Position numbers and translations under genes: made by a program
Part shown: piece after piece, positions 8,019-16,784 of the stretch
Numbering within the stretch: the stretch's first letter is position 1
Layout: each line of letters opens with the position of its first letter
DNA from: an uncultured Oceanisphaera sp.
GTDB lineage: Bacteria > Pseudomonadota > Gammaproteobacteria > Enterobacterales > Aeromonadaceae
DNA length: 64,000 nt
Assembly: GCF_947495715.1 (NCBI RefSeq)
Contig: NZ_CANLZU010000003.1
Location: 62,001-126,000 of the forward strand
Direction: 5' to 3'
Notes under the pieces: generated by a model
Told to the model about the DNA's origin: nothing
Databases searched by the model: none
What the model saw: only the letters and a program-made list of their open reading frames with translations

Positions 8019-9392
8019 TCAGGCCGCGTGGCGATTTGTGGTCAGGTGTTCCAGCCACTGGCTGCGCAGTCCCTGTTGTGTGCTGCCCAGCAGGGCAAAA
8101 CCGGTCAACTCGCCGGCGGGGTTGTAGAAACCCGCCGCCAGTTCCTGGCCACTGCCTTCTACCCGCCACTCGCCTTCGCCGCTGGCCGGCATCACCGACA
8201 AGGGCAGCACCGGCGTCTTGACCAGCACCGGTGCCGGCTTGAGCACCGCCGGGGTCAGGGTGCCGAGCAGGCTGTTGACCAACGCCGGCATGGCCTGATT
8301 GACGGGCGCGATATAGGGCGCCCACTGGCCTTCGACCTCGGCACAGTCACCCAGCGCAAAAATATGGGGATCCGAGGTCTGATGGCAGATATCGACACTG
8401 ATGCCCCGGCCGGTGGCCAGTCCGGCGGCCTGGGCCAGACCGGCACTGGGCCGCAGGCCCACGGCGCTCAGTACCAGATCGGTATTCAGCACCCGGCCGC
8501 TTTGCAACTGCAGAGCATAGCCTTCGCCGTCACGGTCGATGCGGCCGATGCTGTCCTGCAGCGCCCAGTCTACGCCCAGACCCGACAGCGCCTGTTGCAA
8601 CGCCTCGCCGAGCGGTTGCGGGATCAGTCGCTCCATCGGCCACTGGCCCAGACCCACCACGGTCACCGCCACGCCTTGCGCCGCCAGATCGTTGGCAAAC
8701 TCGCAGCCGATGAGGCCATCGCCCAGAATGGTGACGTGTTGCTTGCCCACCAGTTGCCGGCGAAAACGACGATAATCAGCCAGATCGTTGACGCTGAGCA
8801 TGGCGCTCTGCTCGCCTTCCACCGGGATCACGATGGGCGAGGCACCGGTGGCCAGCACCAGACGGCCGTAGGGATAAACGCCGATATTGGTGTGCAGCTG
8901 CTTGTTGTCACGGTCGATTTTTTCGACCCGGGTATGAGGATAAACCCGCACCCCGAGTCGCTGCTCCCACGCCAGCGCAGGTTCGCTGACCAGGCTGTCG
9001 CCATCCTTGCCCAGCGCCAGGGCGTTGGAAAGGGCCGGCTTGCTGTACAGGGCGCCGTCGTCGGCAGTAAACAGGGTAATGGGCAGATGCGGTGACTGGG
9101 CACGCAACGCCGCCGCCAGCTGATAGCCGCCGTGACCGGTACCGATGATCACCACAGGCTCGAGTGCCGTTTCGGTCAGCGGGGTGCTGAGCTCGGCCAC
9201 CACCGCCAGCGGAGCCGGCTCTTCGTCGGTGATCTCGAGCATCTCGAAATCGGCCTTGCCGACCAGGCAGTCGGGGCAAAGCCAGTCATCCGGCACATCT
9301 TCCCAGGCGGTACCCGGGGCGATGCCGTCGGCGGGCCAGCCTTTGGCCTCGTCGTAAATCAGTCCGCAGATGATGCATAACCACTTTTTCAT
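8019..9392 (-). CDS. Rubredoxin fused to FAD/NAD(P) rubredoxin reductase
   Basis: A 457-residue two-domain electron carrier. Residues 1-52 form a rubredoxin with iron cysteines at 6, 9, 39 and 42 (CIIC and CPDC). The remainder is a reductase of the AlkT/NorW type with FAD motif VVIIGTGHGG at about 80-89, YSKPALSNALALGKD, and the later GD motif (FALGDCAEVEG). The start at 9392 follows GGGAGAAACAAG; an upstream extension to 9446 is not supported. Such fusions feed electrons from NAD(P)H to a non-haem oxygenase. Here the likely partner is the Rieske oxygenase two genes upstream, since no other reductase is coded nearby. That pairing is an inference. Confidence 0.9.
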   Translation of the reverse strand: MKKWLCIICGLIYDEAKGWPADGIAPGTAWEDVPDDWLCPDCLVGKADFEMLEITDEEPAPLAVVAELSTPLTETALEPVVIIGTGHGGYQLAAALRAQSPHLPITLFTADDGALYSKPALSNALALGKDGDSLVSEPALAWEQRLGVRVYPHTRVEKIDRDNKQLHTNIGVYPYGRLVLATGASPIVIPVEGEQSAMLSVNDLADYRRFRRQLVGKQHVTILGDGLIGCEFANDLAAQGVAVTVVGLGQWPMERLIPQPLGEALQQALSGLGVDWALQDSIGRIDRDGEGYALQLQSGRVLNTDLVLSAVGLRPSAGLAQAAGLATGRGISVDICHQTSDPHIFALGDCAEVEGQWAPYIAPVNQAMPALVNSLLGTLTPAVLKPAPVLVKTPVLPLSVMPASGEGEWRVEGSGQELAAGFYNPAGELTGFALLGSTQQGLRSQWLEHLTTNRHAA

Positions 9393-9455
9393 CTTGTTTC
9401 TCCCCACTACCCTGTTTACTGCTAAATAACGGTTGTTACACCGCACTCCGTCAGA

Positions 9456-9557
9456 CAGAGGTCAGGTTGCGATAAGCAGACCCTCCGCGTCAGGGACGAC
9501 GCGGCGGAGCCCCCATGGATGGGTTGATGGCGTGTCTGCGTTCGTTTCTGACCTCTG
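9456..9557. repeat. Short palindromic repeat, copy A2
   Basis: A 102-bp palindrome with outer arms CAGAGGTCAG and CTGACCTCTG (perfect 10 bp). An inner hairpin has stem CCGCGTC/GACGCGG and loop AGGGAC (9485-9504), followed by the shared core CCCCCATGGATGGG. It lies inside the minus-strand operon, between the aldehyde dehydrogenase and the rubredoxin-reductase gene, so a transcript crossing it would carry this structure. Confidence 0.9.
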
Positions 9558-9585
9558 GCGTGCGATGAAGATCGCTATTTATTAC

Positions 9586-11013
9586 TTAACCCTGACTCAG
9601 ACGGATGCCGATATTGCGGGTCTGGACATAGCTGTAGATGGCTTCCTGTCCCTTCTCGCGACCGAAGCCCGACAGGCCCACGCCGCCGAACGGCGTTTCG
9701 ATGCCGCCGGCAAACCATTCGTTGATGAACACCTGGCCGCCGCGCAGCCGGTTGGCGATGCGCAGGGTCTGGCTCAGGCCTTCACCAAACACCCCGGCTA
9801 CCAGACCGAAGTCGGTGCCGTTGGCCAAGGCCACGGCGTCGTCTTCGCTGTCGAAGGGCATGATGACCAGCACGGGGCCGAACACTTCTTCTCGCGCTAT
9901 GGTCATCTCGGGGGTCGCCTCGATTACCGTCGGCGCCACAAAGTAACCAGACAGGTCCGGTGCCGCACCGCCGGCAAGAATGTTGGCGCCCTCGGCCCGG
10001 GCCTGTTCGATCATCGCCAGTACCCGCTGTTGCTGATCCTGCGACACCACCGGCGTCAGATCCGGATTGGCTTCGCCCTGCCCGATAGTCAGGCTCTCGG
10101 CCAGCGCCACCACGGCGGCTTTCACTTCTTCATAACGATCACGCTGCACCAGCAGCCGCGACATGGCCGAGCACACCTGACCGGCGTTGAAGAAGATGCC
10201 GACCTTCACGCTGGCCAGCAGGGTGTCGAGATTGACGTCACTCAATGCGATGGCGGCGGACTTGCCGCCCAGTTCCATCACCGAGGGGGTGGCGCGCTCG
10301 GCCGCATCCCTGAGGATGCGCTGACCGGTGGGCACCGAGCCGGTAAACACTATCTGGTTGGTGTCCTGATGCCTGACCAGATGACTGCCCACTTCCGAGC
10401 CCTTGCCGCACAGCAGGTTCACCGCCCCTTTCGGGAAACCGGCCTGTTCGATGGCCTGAACCAGCAGGGTCATGGCCAGCGGAGAAATCTCCGGTGACTT
10501 GATCACCACCGCATTGCCGGCGGCCAGCGCCGGCGCCAGCGAACGGGCGCAGATGGACACCGGGAAGTTCCAGGGCACGATTTGCACCGACACACCGAAG
10601 GGCACGTACTGGGTGAAATCCATGTAGTCCTTGCCGAGCGGCACCGAGATGCCTTCAATCTTGTCGGCCATGCCGGCGTAGTATTCGAAGTAACGGGCCG
10701 CTTCCAGAAACTCGTCGCGGGCGTCGTTCAGGCTCTTGCCGTTTTCACGACAGGCCACCAGGCCGCCTTGGTCGGCGATGGCACGAATGGCATCGGCGGC
10801 CTTCAGCATCCAGCTGGTGCGCTGGGCCGGACGGACGTCGCTCAGGGCGCCGCTTTCGGCACAACGGCGGGCGGCGGCCATCGCCGAATCCGCATCCTCG
10901 ATACTCGCCTGGGCGATGGTGGCGTAGGGCTCACCGGTGCCCGGGTTCATCACCGTAAGCTGGCGGGACGCATCCCGCCACTGGCCGTCGATATAGTTGA
11001 GATAATGCTGCAT
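9586..11013 (-). CDS. NAD(P)-dependent aldehyde dehydrogenase
   Basis: A 475-residue enzyme of normal ALDH length. The catalytic cysteine is in NAGQVCSA near residue 285, the general-base glutamate in MELGGKSAAIAL near 250, and the cofactor-binding elements VPWNFPV and FTGSVPTGQRI are present. It would oxidise an aldehyde to an acid in the cytosol. The gene lies 3 bases after the Rieske oxygenase gene and shares its operon. Rieske N-demethylases and carnitine oxygenases release formaldehyde or a semialdehyde, so this enzyme probably handles such a product, or the aldehyde from the flavin oxidase. It resembles betaine-aldehyde and succinate-semialdehyde types; which is uncertain. Confidence 0.93.
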   Translation of the reverse strand: MQHYLNYIDGQWRDASRQLTVMNPGTGEPYATIAQASIEDADSAMAAARRCAESGALSDVRPAQRTSWMLKAADAIRAIADQGGLVACRENGKSLNDARDEFLEAARYFEYYAGMADKIEGISVPLGKDYMDFTQYVPFGVSVQIVPWNFPVSICARSLAPALAAGNAVVIKSPEISPLAMTLLVQAIEQAGFPKGAVNLLCGKGSEVGSHLVRHQDTNQIVFTGSVPTGQRILRDAAERATPSVMELGGKSAAIALSDVNLDTLLASVKVGIFFNAGQVCSAMSRLLVQRDRYEEVKAAVVALAESLTIGQGEANPDLTPVVSQDQQQRVLAMIEQARAEGANILAGGAAPDLSGYFVAPTVIEATPEMTIAREEVFGPVLVIMPFDSEDDAVALANGTDFGLVAGVFGEGLSQTLRIANRLRGGQVFINEWFAGGIETPFGGVGLSGFGREKGQEAIYSYVQTRNIGIRLSQG

Positions 11014-11016
11014 TGA

Positions 11017-12204
11017 TTATGCCTCCAGCGCCGCTTTGGTTTGGGTGGCCAGCCACTTCTGGAAGAAGTGGGTCGGCAGGTCCATTTCGGGAGAGAAGAC
11101 GCCGCCACCGAAACCGGGGGAATGACGCCCTTTCTGCATGCCTTCTACCGCACCGATGTCTTCGCTGAACACCACACGCCAGGATTCCAGCGTGGCGGTG
11201 CGGCAGGCGGCGTATTCATCCTTCAGCGCCTCGTCACCCACGTAGTAGAGGCGCAGGTTTTCCACTGTCTTTTCCGCATGAATGGGGTCGATCATCATGG
11301 CGAAGGCGTGGTCGGCCTGAATGCCGAGCAGCACATTGGGGAACAGGGCCACATATTCGGCATGACGCAGCTTGTCGGCCGGCCAGCTCGGGAACTTGGG
11401 CAGGTGGGTACCGGCGGTATCCGACAGGTTGTAGGCCATGCTGCCCTGACCGGCGAAGCGGTCGTCAAACATGATGTTGTAGTGGTCTTCCAGCTTGGAA
11501 TAGGTGTTCAGGCTGGGGTGTACCCAGGGCAGATGGTAGGCTTCGCAGTAGTTTTCTACCGTCAGCTTCCAGTTGCTCGCCACTTCAATTTCCAGATGGC
11601 CGCCCATGTTGACCCGGCGCAGCAGGCCCATGCCGTCGTTGCCCAGAAAGGCGTTCCAGCGGGTTTCCAGCGGCGCTATGTGTTCTTCAAATGAAGGCGC
11701 ATCACCGGACAGATTGACGAATACCATGTCCATCCAGATGGCGGAGCGCAGCGCCTTGAGGCCGTGCTTTTCGCACTTGAAGCGGTCGTCCTTGTGCTTG
11801 GCAATGCCGCCCACGTGTGGGGTGCCCTTGAGGTTGCCGTTCAGATCGTAGGTCCAGGAATGGTAGGGGCAGCGAATCATGCCCTGCACTTCACCGGCTT
11901 CGTGCACCAGCTGCATGCCGCGGTGGCTGCACACGTTGTGGAACACCTGCACCTCGCCATCCTTGTTGCGCATCATCAGCAGGGGCAGATCCATGAAGCT
12001 GACCGGTTTGACGTAGCCGTTCTTGACCAGATCGGAGGCAAAACCGACACAGGCCCAGGTTTTGCCGATCACCTGATCCCGCTCGAAGGCGAAATATTCC
12101 TGGCTGGTGTAGGCGGTGTTCGGCATGCCGCTGGCTTCGGTGATCGGATTCAGCACGCTTTCTACCTGCCGAATTGGAATGATGGTCTGGTTGGCATTGC
12201 TCAT
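11017..12204 (-). CDS. Rieske non-haem iron oxygenase (quaternary-amine type)
   Basis: A 395-residue oxygenase alpha subunit. The Rieske cluster ligands are Cys92, His94, Cys112 and His115 in CSHRG and CPYHSW. The mononuclear iron histidines are in ENYCEAYHLPWVH, His224 and His229. Full domain order and length match the group that includes choline, glycine-betaine, stachydrine and carnitine oxygenases. The start at 12204 follows GGGAGAAATCACA; an open extension to 12309 is not supported. It heads a minus-strand operon with an aldehyde dehydrogenase, a rubredoxin reductase, an amine oxidase and a cupin, and is divergent from a BCCT transporter gene. A betaine or carnitine-like substrate is likely; which one is open. 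Confidence 0.92.
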   Translation of the reverse strand: MSNANQTIIPIRQVESVLNPITEASGMPNTAYTSQEYFAFERDQVIGKTWACVGFASDLVKNGYVKPVSFMDLPLLMMRNKDGEVQVFHNVCSHRGMQLVHEAGEVQGMIRCPYHSWTYDLNGNLKGTPHVGGIAKHKDDRFKCEKHGLKALRSAIWMDMVFVNLSGDAPSFEEHIAPLETRWNAFLGNDGMGLLRRVNMGGHLEIEVASNWKLTVENYCEAYHLPWVHPSLNTYSKLEDHYNIMFDDRFAGQGSMAYNLSDTAGTHLPKFPSWPADKLRHAEYVALFPNVLLGIQADHAFAMMIDPIHAEKTVENLRLYYVGDEALKDEYAACRTATLESWRVVFSEDIGAVEGMQKGRHSPGFGGGVFSPEMDLPTHFFQKWLATQTKAALEA

Positions 12205-12522
12205 TGTGATTTCTCCCATGGTAACGCAGTGCTCCCTGCGCTGAAGTTGGCAACGGGCACGCTGGGTGCCGATGGGGAGGATTCTCGTTAACAAGGCAGC
12301 AACAAACAAACGACTTTTTAGCCGGGTATGGATGAGCTTTTGTCATCCGAGTTCCAGTTGATTCCAACTCCTTAATAAGCCTTATACAAGCAGGGATTTT
12401 CATTACCAAAGCTCACCGATGGATGAGAAAAAATCAGTTGAGCGCGATATCACATCCCCCTAACCTTCACGCCAAGTTAACAACTGGTTAACCATTAAGC
12501 GTATTACGCAGAGGGAGGAGTT
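12205..12522. promoter_or_regulatory. Divergent control region between the Rieske operon and the BCCT gene
   Basis: A 318-bp spacer between two divergent starts. It contains the inverted repeat GGATGA-n7-TCATCC at 12330-12348, directly followed by GAGTT-n12-AACTC at 12349-12370, and further on two GTTAAC hexamers separated by five bases near 12476-12491. These are plausible binding sites for the LysR-type regulator coded at 14308-15240, but I could not assign promoters with confidence. The BCCT ribosome site is GAGGGAGGAG. Confidence 0.5.
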
Positions 12523-14244
12523 ATGCGTGCTACATCCGGGATTCTGAAGGGACTGAACCCCACCGTGACCATTGCCTCCAAGGTACTGGTCATCGGGTTT
12601 GTGTTGTTCTGTGCAATTCTGGCCAATCAGGCCGGACAATATTTCGAGACCATCTCCGGTGTTTTATTACAAAACATGAAATGGTTTTATCTGGGGCTGG
12701 TGTCTCTGGTGGTCGGTTTTCTGCTGTACCTGATGGTCAGCCGTTATGGCCATATACGCCTGGGCAAGGACGATGAAAAGCCCGAGTTTCATTACCTGTC
12801 ATGGATTTCGATGCTGTTTTCGGGCGGCATGGGCATCGGGCTGATTTTCTGGTCGGTGGCCGAGCCGATGTGGCATTACGCCGACAACCCCTTTACCGAG
12901 GGGCTCAGCAAAGAAGCGGCGGGCACCGCCATGAAGCTGGCGTTTTTTCACTGGGGCCTGCATCCCTGGTCGGTGTTCATCATCGTCGCGCTGGCGCTGT
13001 CTTATTTCTCCTACCGCAAGAATCTGCCCTTTACCCTGAGATCCATTCTTTACCCCCTGATTGGTGATCGCATCTATGGCCCCATCGGCCACGCGGTAGA
13101 CATTCTGACCGTGGCCATTACCGCCTTCGGCATTTCCCAGACCCTGGGCATGGGTGTCATTCAGATCAATACCGGCCTGAACCTGGTGTTTGGCACCGGT
13201 ATCAGCCTGGGTGTACAGCTGTTGATCATAGTGGTGCTCTGTACCTGTGCGGTGGCGTCGGTGCTGTCGGGCGTAGGCAAGGGCATTCGCCGACTGTCGG
13301 AATGGAACATGCTGCTGTCGCTGTTGCTGGTGTTGATCGTGCTGTATGTGGGTCCCACCCGCTATATTCTCAACACCCTGCTCGAAAGCACCGGCAGCTA
13401 TGCCCAGAACATCGTTGGCATGAGCTTCTGGAGCGACGCCCAGAATGACTCGGGCTGGCAGAACTGGTGGACGGCCTATTACTGGCCCTGGTGGATGACC
13501 TGGGCACCCTTTGTCGGCATGTTTGTGGCCCGTATTTCAAAGGGACGCACCATTCGCGAACTGATCGGCGGCGCCCTGATCGTGCCCACCCTGATCACCT
13601 TTTTGTGGATGTCGGTGTTCGGCGGCGCCGCGCTCAAAATAGAGCAGGATACCCGTATCGCCTATGAACAGCAGGCGGTGGTGCTGGCCGAAGCCGGTGA
13701 ACCGGCGCAAGCCCCCTTTGCCGGCGGCCCCATACTGGAAGCCACCAAGGCCGATACCACCAAGGCACTGTTCACCCTGTTCGAGAACCTCGATACGGGC
13801 GGCATGGGCAAGCTGCTGAGCGTGCTGGCGTGTCTGCTGCTGGGCACCTATTTCATCACCTCGGCCGACTCCGGTACCCTGGTGCTTTGCACCCTGGATG
13901 CGGCCGGGGCCAGTGAGCCACCGACCTCCATCCGGATACTGTGGGGCGTCATGATCGCCTTGATCGCCGGCGTGCTGCTCTATGCGGGTGGTCTCAAGGC
14001 CATGCAGACCGCGTCCATCATTGCCGGCTTTCCCATCGCCATCTTTATTGCGGTGATGACGCTGACCCTGTTCCACAGCATTCGCCGCGAACCCAAGCCC
14101 TGGGCCATGCTGCCGGATCACGTGCGGCCGGAAGCGGCCAAGCTGGACGGCCCGGTCAATCCGTTAACCGAGACCGTTACGGAATCACCCTCTGTTCAGC
14201 CACCGGCTGCCGGCTGGGAAGCCGAGCCCATACTCGACAAGTAA
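12523..14244 (+). CDS. BCCT-family betaine/carnitine/choline transporter
   Basis: A 573-residue inner-membrane protein with the 12-helix BCCT pattern. Visible family segments include MGIGLIFWSVAEPMWHY near residues 105-120 and the tryptophan-rich stretch WTAYYWPWWMTWAPFVGMFVARISKGRTIRE near 325-350. Members import trimethylammonium compounds using a sodium or proton gradient, or by exchange. Divergent placement next to a Rieske oxygenase of the betaine/carnitine group suggests that it supplies that enzyme's substrate. A terminator follows directly. Confidence 0.95.
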   Translation: MRATSGILKGLNPTVTIASKVLVIGFVLFCAILANQAGQYFETISGVLLQNMKWFYLGLVSLVVGFLLYLMVSRYGHIRLGKDDEKPEFHYLSWISMLFSGGMGIGLIFWSVAEPMWHYADNPFTEGLSKEAAGTAMKLAFFHWGLHPWSVFIIVALALSYFSYRKNLPFTLRSILYPLIGDRIYGPIGHAVDILTVAITAFGISQTLGMGVIQINTGLNLVFGTGISLGVQLLIIVVLCTCAVASVLSGVGKGIRRLSEWNMLLSLLLVLIVLYVGPTRYILNTLLESTGSYAQNIVGMSFWSDAQNDSGWQNWWTAYYWPWWMTWAPFVGMFVARISKGRTIRELIGGALIVPTLITFLWMSVFGGAALKIEQDTRIAYEQQAVVLAEAGEPAQAPFAGGPILEATKADTTKALFTLFENLDTGGMGKLLSVLACLLLGTYFITSADSGTLVLCTLDAAGASEPPTSIRILWGVMIALIAGVLLYAGGLKAMQTASIIAGFPIAIFIAVMTLTLFHSIRREPKPWAMLPDHVRPEAAKLDGPVNPLTETVTESPSVQPPAAGWEAEPILDK

Positions 14245-14254
14245 CTGCTCTTGA

Positions 14255-14283
14255 CAAAAAAGCCGGGTTCGCCCGGCTTTTTC
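14255..14283. terminator. Bidirectional terminator between BCCT and LysR genes
   Basis: The stem AAAAGCCGGG/CCCGGCTTTT with loop TTCG has A and T tracts on both sides. It can serve both the BCCT gene and the convergent lysR-type gene. Confidence 0.9.
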
Positions 14284-14307
14284 TATTCTGCATCTCCATC
14301 TACTGGC

Positions 14308-15240
14308 TCAGCTCAGTCCTTTCTCGCCAACCTGCCCGGGCAACTGTTCCAGCAACCAGCTGCGAAACCGCTTCACACTGGCCGGCACCACACCACGGTT
14401 TAACGGCTCAAGCATGCAGAAAGTAGCCGGTGTGCGTAATACCGTATCCGTAGGCCTGACCAGGGCGCCGCTCTCCAGATACTCGTCCACCAGCGATCCC
14501 CAGGCCAGCGCAATGCCCTGGCCATTGATCGCCGCCTGCAGCAGCATGGGATAATTGTTGATATTGACCCGGTTGCGAGGAGTAATCGGCGGCAGGCCAA
14601 CCTGTTCAAACCATTCCTGCCAGCTGACCCAGTCGCGCTGCGATTCATCCAGATAAAGCAGCGTCTTGCCAAACAGTTGCTCCGGCGTGTCGCAATCCTG
14701 AATACGGGCCTGATAGGAGGGGCTGCAGACCGGGAACACTTCCTCCGGAAACAGGGTGGTCACCTTCATCTCGGCAGGGGGCAGCCGACAGTAGAACAAG
14801 GCAATGTCGCAATCCAGACGGCGCAGATCGGTCACATTGTCGGACGCCAGAATACGCAGATCGATATCGTCATGCTGTTGCTGAAACACCGCCACCTTCG
14901 GCAGCAGCCACAGCGCCGCCATGGCACTGGTGGTCGCCACCGTGATCTGCTGTTCACCCTGCCACTTCTTGATTTCGCCGGTGGCCTGAGCCACATCGAG
15001 CAGAGCACTGTAAATGGTTTGATAATACTGCAGGCCGGTGGCGGTGAGAGAGATGTTGCGACTGGCCCGCACAAACAACTCCTTGCCGAGGTACTCTTCA
15101 AGCTGGCGGATCTGCCGACTGATGGCGCCCTGGGTCACGCTCAATTCATTGGCGGCCAGCGTAAAGCTGAGGTGGCGGGCTGCAGCCTCAAAGGCGATCA
15201 AACTGTTCAGCGGCGGCAGCGGCTTAATCTTCATACTCAT
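14308..15240 (-). CDS. LysR-family transcriptional regulator, GcvA-like
   Basis: A 310-residue regulator. The winged helix-turn-helix at about residues 10-65 reads LIAFEAAARHLSFTLAANEL and AISRQIRQLEEYLGKELF, as in GcvA-type LysR proteins, followed by a periplasmic-binding-like effector domain. It is convergent with the BCCT gene. No other regulator is coded in this 15-kb catabolic region, so it probably controls the transporter and the Rieske operon. The effector is unknown. Confidence 0.9.
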   Translation of the reverse strand: MSMKIKPLPPLNSLIAFEAAARHLSFTLAANELSVTQGAISRQIRQLEEYLGKELFVRASRNISLTATGLQYYQTIYSALLDVAQATGEIKKWQGEQQITVATTSAMAALWLLPKVAVFQQQHDDIDLRILASDNVTDLRRLDCDIALFYCRLPPAEMKVTTLFPEEVFPVCSPSYQARIQDCDTPEQLFGKTLLYLDESQRDWVSWQEWFEQVGLPPITPRNRVNINNYPMLLQAAINGQGIALAWGSLVDEYLESGALVRPTDTVLRTPATFCMLEPLNRGVVPASVKRFRSWLLEQLPGQVGEKGLS

Positions 15241-15694
15241 TCCCGATAGATTTTAGACATCCTGTAAGGCCGCGACTTTAGCATTCGGTCACAGGTAAAC
15301 AGAGTGTTGCAGTATAAAAGTTTGAGCTCGATCGCCGAGGGCCGAAAACACCAAAGCCAGCCCCGAAGGCTGGCTTTTTGTGCCCTGCATGGAGCTTGTG
15401 GCTCCCTGCCCCCGCTCTGCACCCGGTTGAGGTGTGGCGTTTGTGGTGCTTACCGGTGTGGTATCCCGGTTTGCGACAGGTGCCGAGGGTATCGGTCTGT
15501 CTGTTCCCTGAAGGTGAAACCATCTTATCTGTTACGCCGGGGCGAGTGGTTGCAAATAACAAGCTAGATTCGTCTTTTTAAGCAATAACTCACCCTTTAT
15601 ACTCAACATAAAGAACAGTCCCGTCGTAATGGCCCGGTTTTAACGCAAATATCTGCAAGCAAAGAGCCAGAGTGGGATACAAGGGAGGTCTGTG
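15241..15694. other. Spacer with an orphan terminator upstream of rof
   Basis: A 454-bp stretch without a convincing gene. A plus-strand intrinsic terminator lies at 15352-15380. A TATAAA box at 15313-15318 lies just before it, so a short RNA is possible. From 15385 to 15570 small frames occur on both strands, but none has a ribosome site with a recognisable product. A TATACT hexamer at 15598-15603 is a candidate -10 box for rof, although the -35 match is poor. Confidence 0.5.
15325..15380 (+). ncRNA. Possible short RNA ending in an orphan terminator
   Basis: The hairpin AAGCCAGCC/GGCTGGCTT followed by five T (15352-15380) is a good plus-strand terminator, but no plus-strand gene precedes it; the nearest gene upstream, lysR-like, runs the other way. 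A -10-like TATAAA at 15313-15318 would start an RNA of about 55-60 bases. It could also be an attenuator in a long rof leader. The -35 element is weak, so this is tentative. Confidence 0.3.
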
Positions 15695-15940
15695 ATGATG
15701 AGCTGCGAGCAACACGACTACATAGAGATAGCCTGTCTTTATCATTACCCGGTGAGCCTGGTTCTGGTGTCGGGCGAGCAGATGGAAGGCGTCGCCCTCG
15801 ACACCGCCCGTAATGATAAGGGTGCCGAATGCCTGAAAATTCGCGCAGGCGACGAAGTGCGGCTGTTACCCCTGGAAAGCCTGACCCGTATGACCGCAGC
15901 ACAGTCCAATCCGCACTTCACCACCGTTAACTTCGACTAA
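15695..15940 (+). CDS. rof: Rho-binding antiterminator Rof (YaeO family)
   Basis: An 81-residue protein matching E. coli Rof in length and pattern: an acidic start with HDYIEIACLYHYPVSLVL, then SGEQMEGVALDTARN and DEVRLLPLESLTRM. In E. coli, Rof binds the Rho hexamer and blocks its primary RNA site, reducing Rho-dependent termination. The ATG at 15695 lies 6 bases after AAGGGAGG; a GTG at 15692 and an ATG at 15698 are also in frame. It is a single gene, with a GNAT-like gene converging from the other side. Confidence 0.85.
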   Translation: MMSCEQHDYIEIACLYHYPVSLVLVSGEQMEGVALDTARNDKGAECLKIRAGDEVRLLPLESLTRMTAAQSNPHFTTVNFD

Positions 15941-15992
15941 GAGAGTGTTGTCATACGGCACATCGATTGTGCTGACCAACACCCCCTGATGG

Positions 15993-16784
15993 TTAAACCA
16001 GGTTTCTGGCCGTGCCCTGAGTACAGAAGTCGCTGCTGTCGTAATACAAAAGGCCATGCTGCCGGGCCAGCGGTGCCAGGCGACGGGCAATCTGCTGCCC
16101 CATGCGCAGGCCGTTGCGGCTGGTATAGTCGGCGTCGAACTGTATTGCCGGCGGGGCCGGTAGCTCATCGGGCAAGGCCTCTTTCAGCGGCGGTGACAAC
16201 ACCTTGCACACCAGCTCGCTCAGCACCCGGTTAACCGCCGAGCCTACGCCATAACCGCGCCATTCGGGCAGCAGGTACAGGCTGTTCAGGGTCATTTCCA
16301 GCGCCGGAGACGGCCGCTCGGCAGGAACATCGGCGGCAAAATTCAGCACCCAGTTGCCGACCATGGTGGCCTCGTCACCGTCGTGCTCCAGCAGTGCCAG
16401 GTTGCAGCGATACGAAAGCCCATAGTCATGAATGCGGGGCGCGGTGTCGGCACGCGCGGGGCGGGTTTCTCCCCAGAACAGCGGGCGAGGAGCATACACA
16501 TCTTGATGTTCGTGCAGCGCCTGATGGCGAAAATGTTCGAACAGGGGCTGGTGCTCGGGATGATGCCAGTCCATTAAATGCAGAGAAAGTCGATCCAGCC
16601 AGTCGGGATCGAGCCAGAGATAGTCGGTGAATTCACCGCGCAGCCGGGTGTAGTCCAGCAGGTGATTCAGGGTCCAGTGTCCTCGTTTGAGGTGGCTGGC
16701 CTCACGAATGAAGGTATGTTTGATCTGTTTGAACAGGGGATAGGTTTGGGCGGCAACCCGCCGGCGTTCGATCTGGGCGGTCAT
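15993..16784 (-). CDS. GNAT-fold protein of unknown substrate
   Basis: A 263-residue protein that I do not recognise as a named family. The segment LNSLYLLPEWRGYGVGSAVNRVLSELV, at about residues 165-191, resembles motif A of GNAT acetyltransferases (R-G-x-G-x-G for acetyl-CoA). The preceding part has conserved-looking aromatic and histidine-rich stretches. The start at 16784 follows AGGGTGG and forms a TGATG junction with the stop of a 34-codon ORF upstream; a GTG at 16796 is an alternative. It converges on rof. Confidence 0.65.
   Translation of the reverse strand: MTAQIERRRVAAQTYPLFKQIKHTFIREASHLKRGHWTLNHLLDYTRLRGEFTDYLWLDPDWLDRLSLHLMDWHHPEHQPLFEHFRHQALHEHQDVYAPRPLFWGETRPARADTAPRIHDYGLSYRCNLALLEHDGDEATMVGNWVLNFAADVPAERPSPALEMTLNSLYLLPEWRGYGVGSAVNRVLSELVCKVLSPPLKEALPDELPAPPAIQFDADYTSRNGLRMGQQIARRLAPLARQHGLLYYDSSDFCTQGTARNLV

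Noticed and set aside
15304-15567. Cys-rich plus-strand ORF of 87 codons before rof
   Set aside because: It runs through a terminator hairpin, lacks a ribosome site, and the cysteines do not form a known metal motif.
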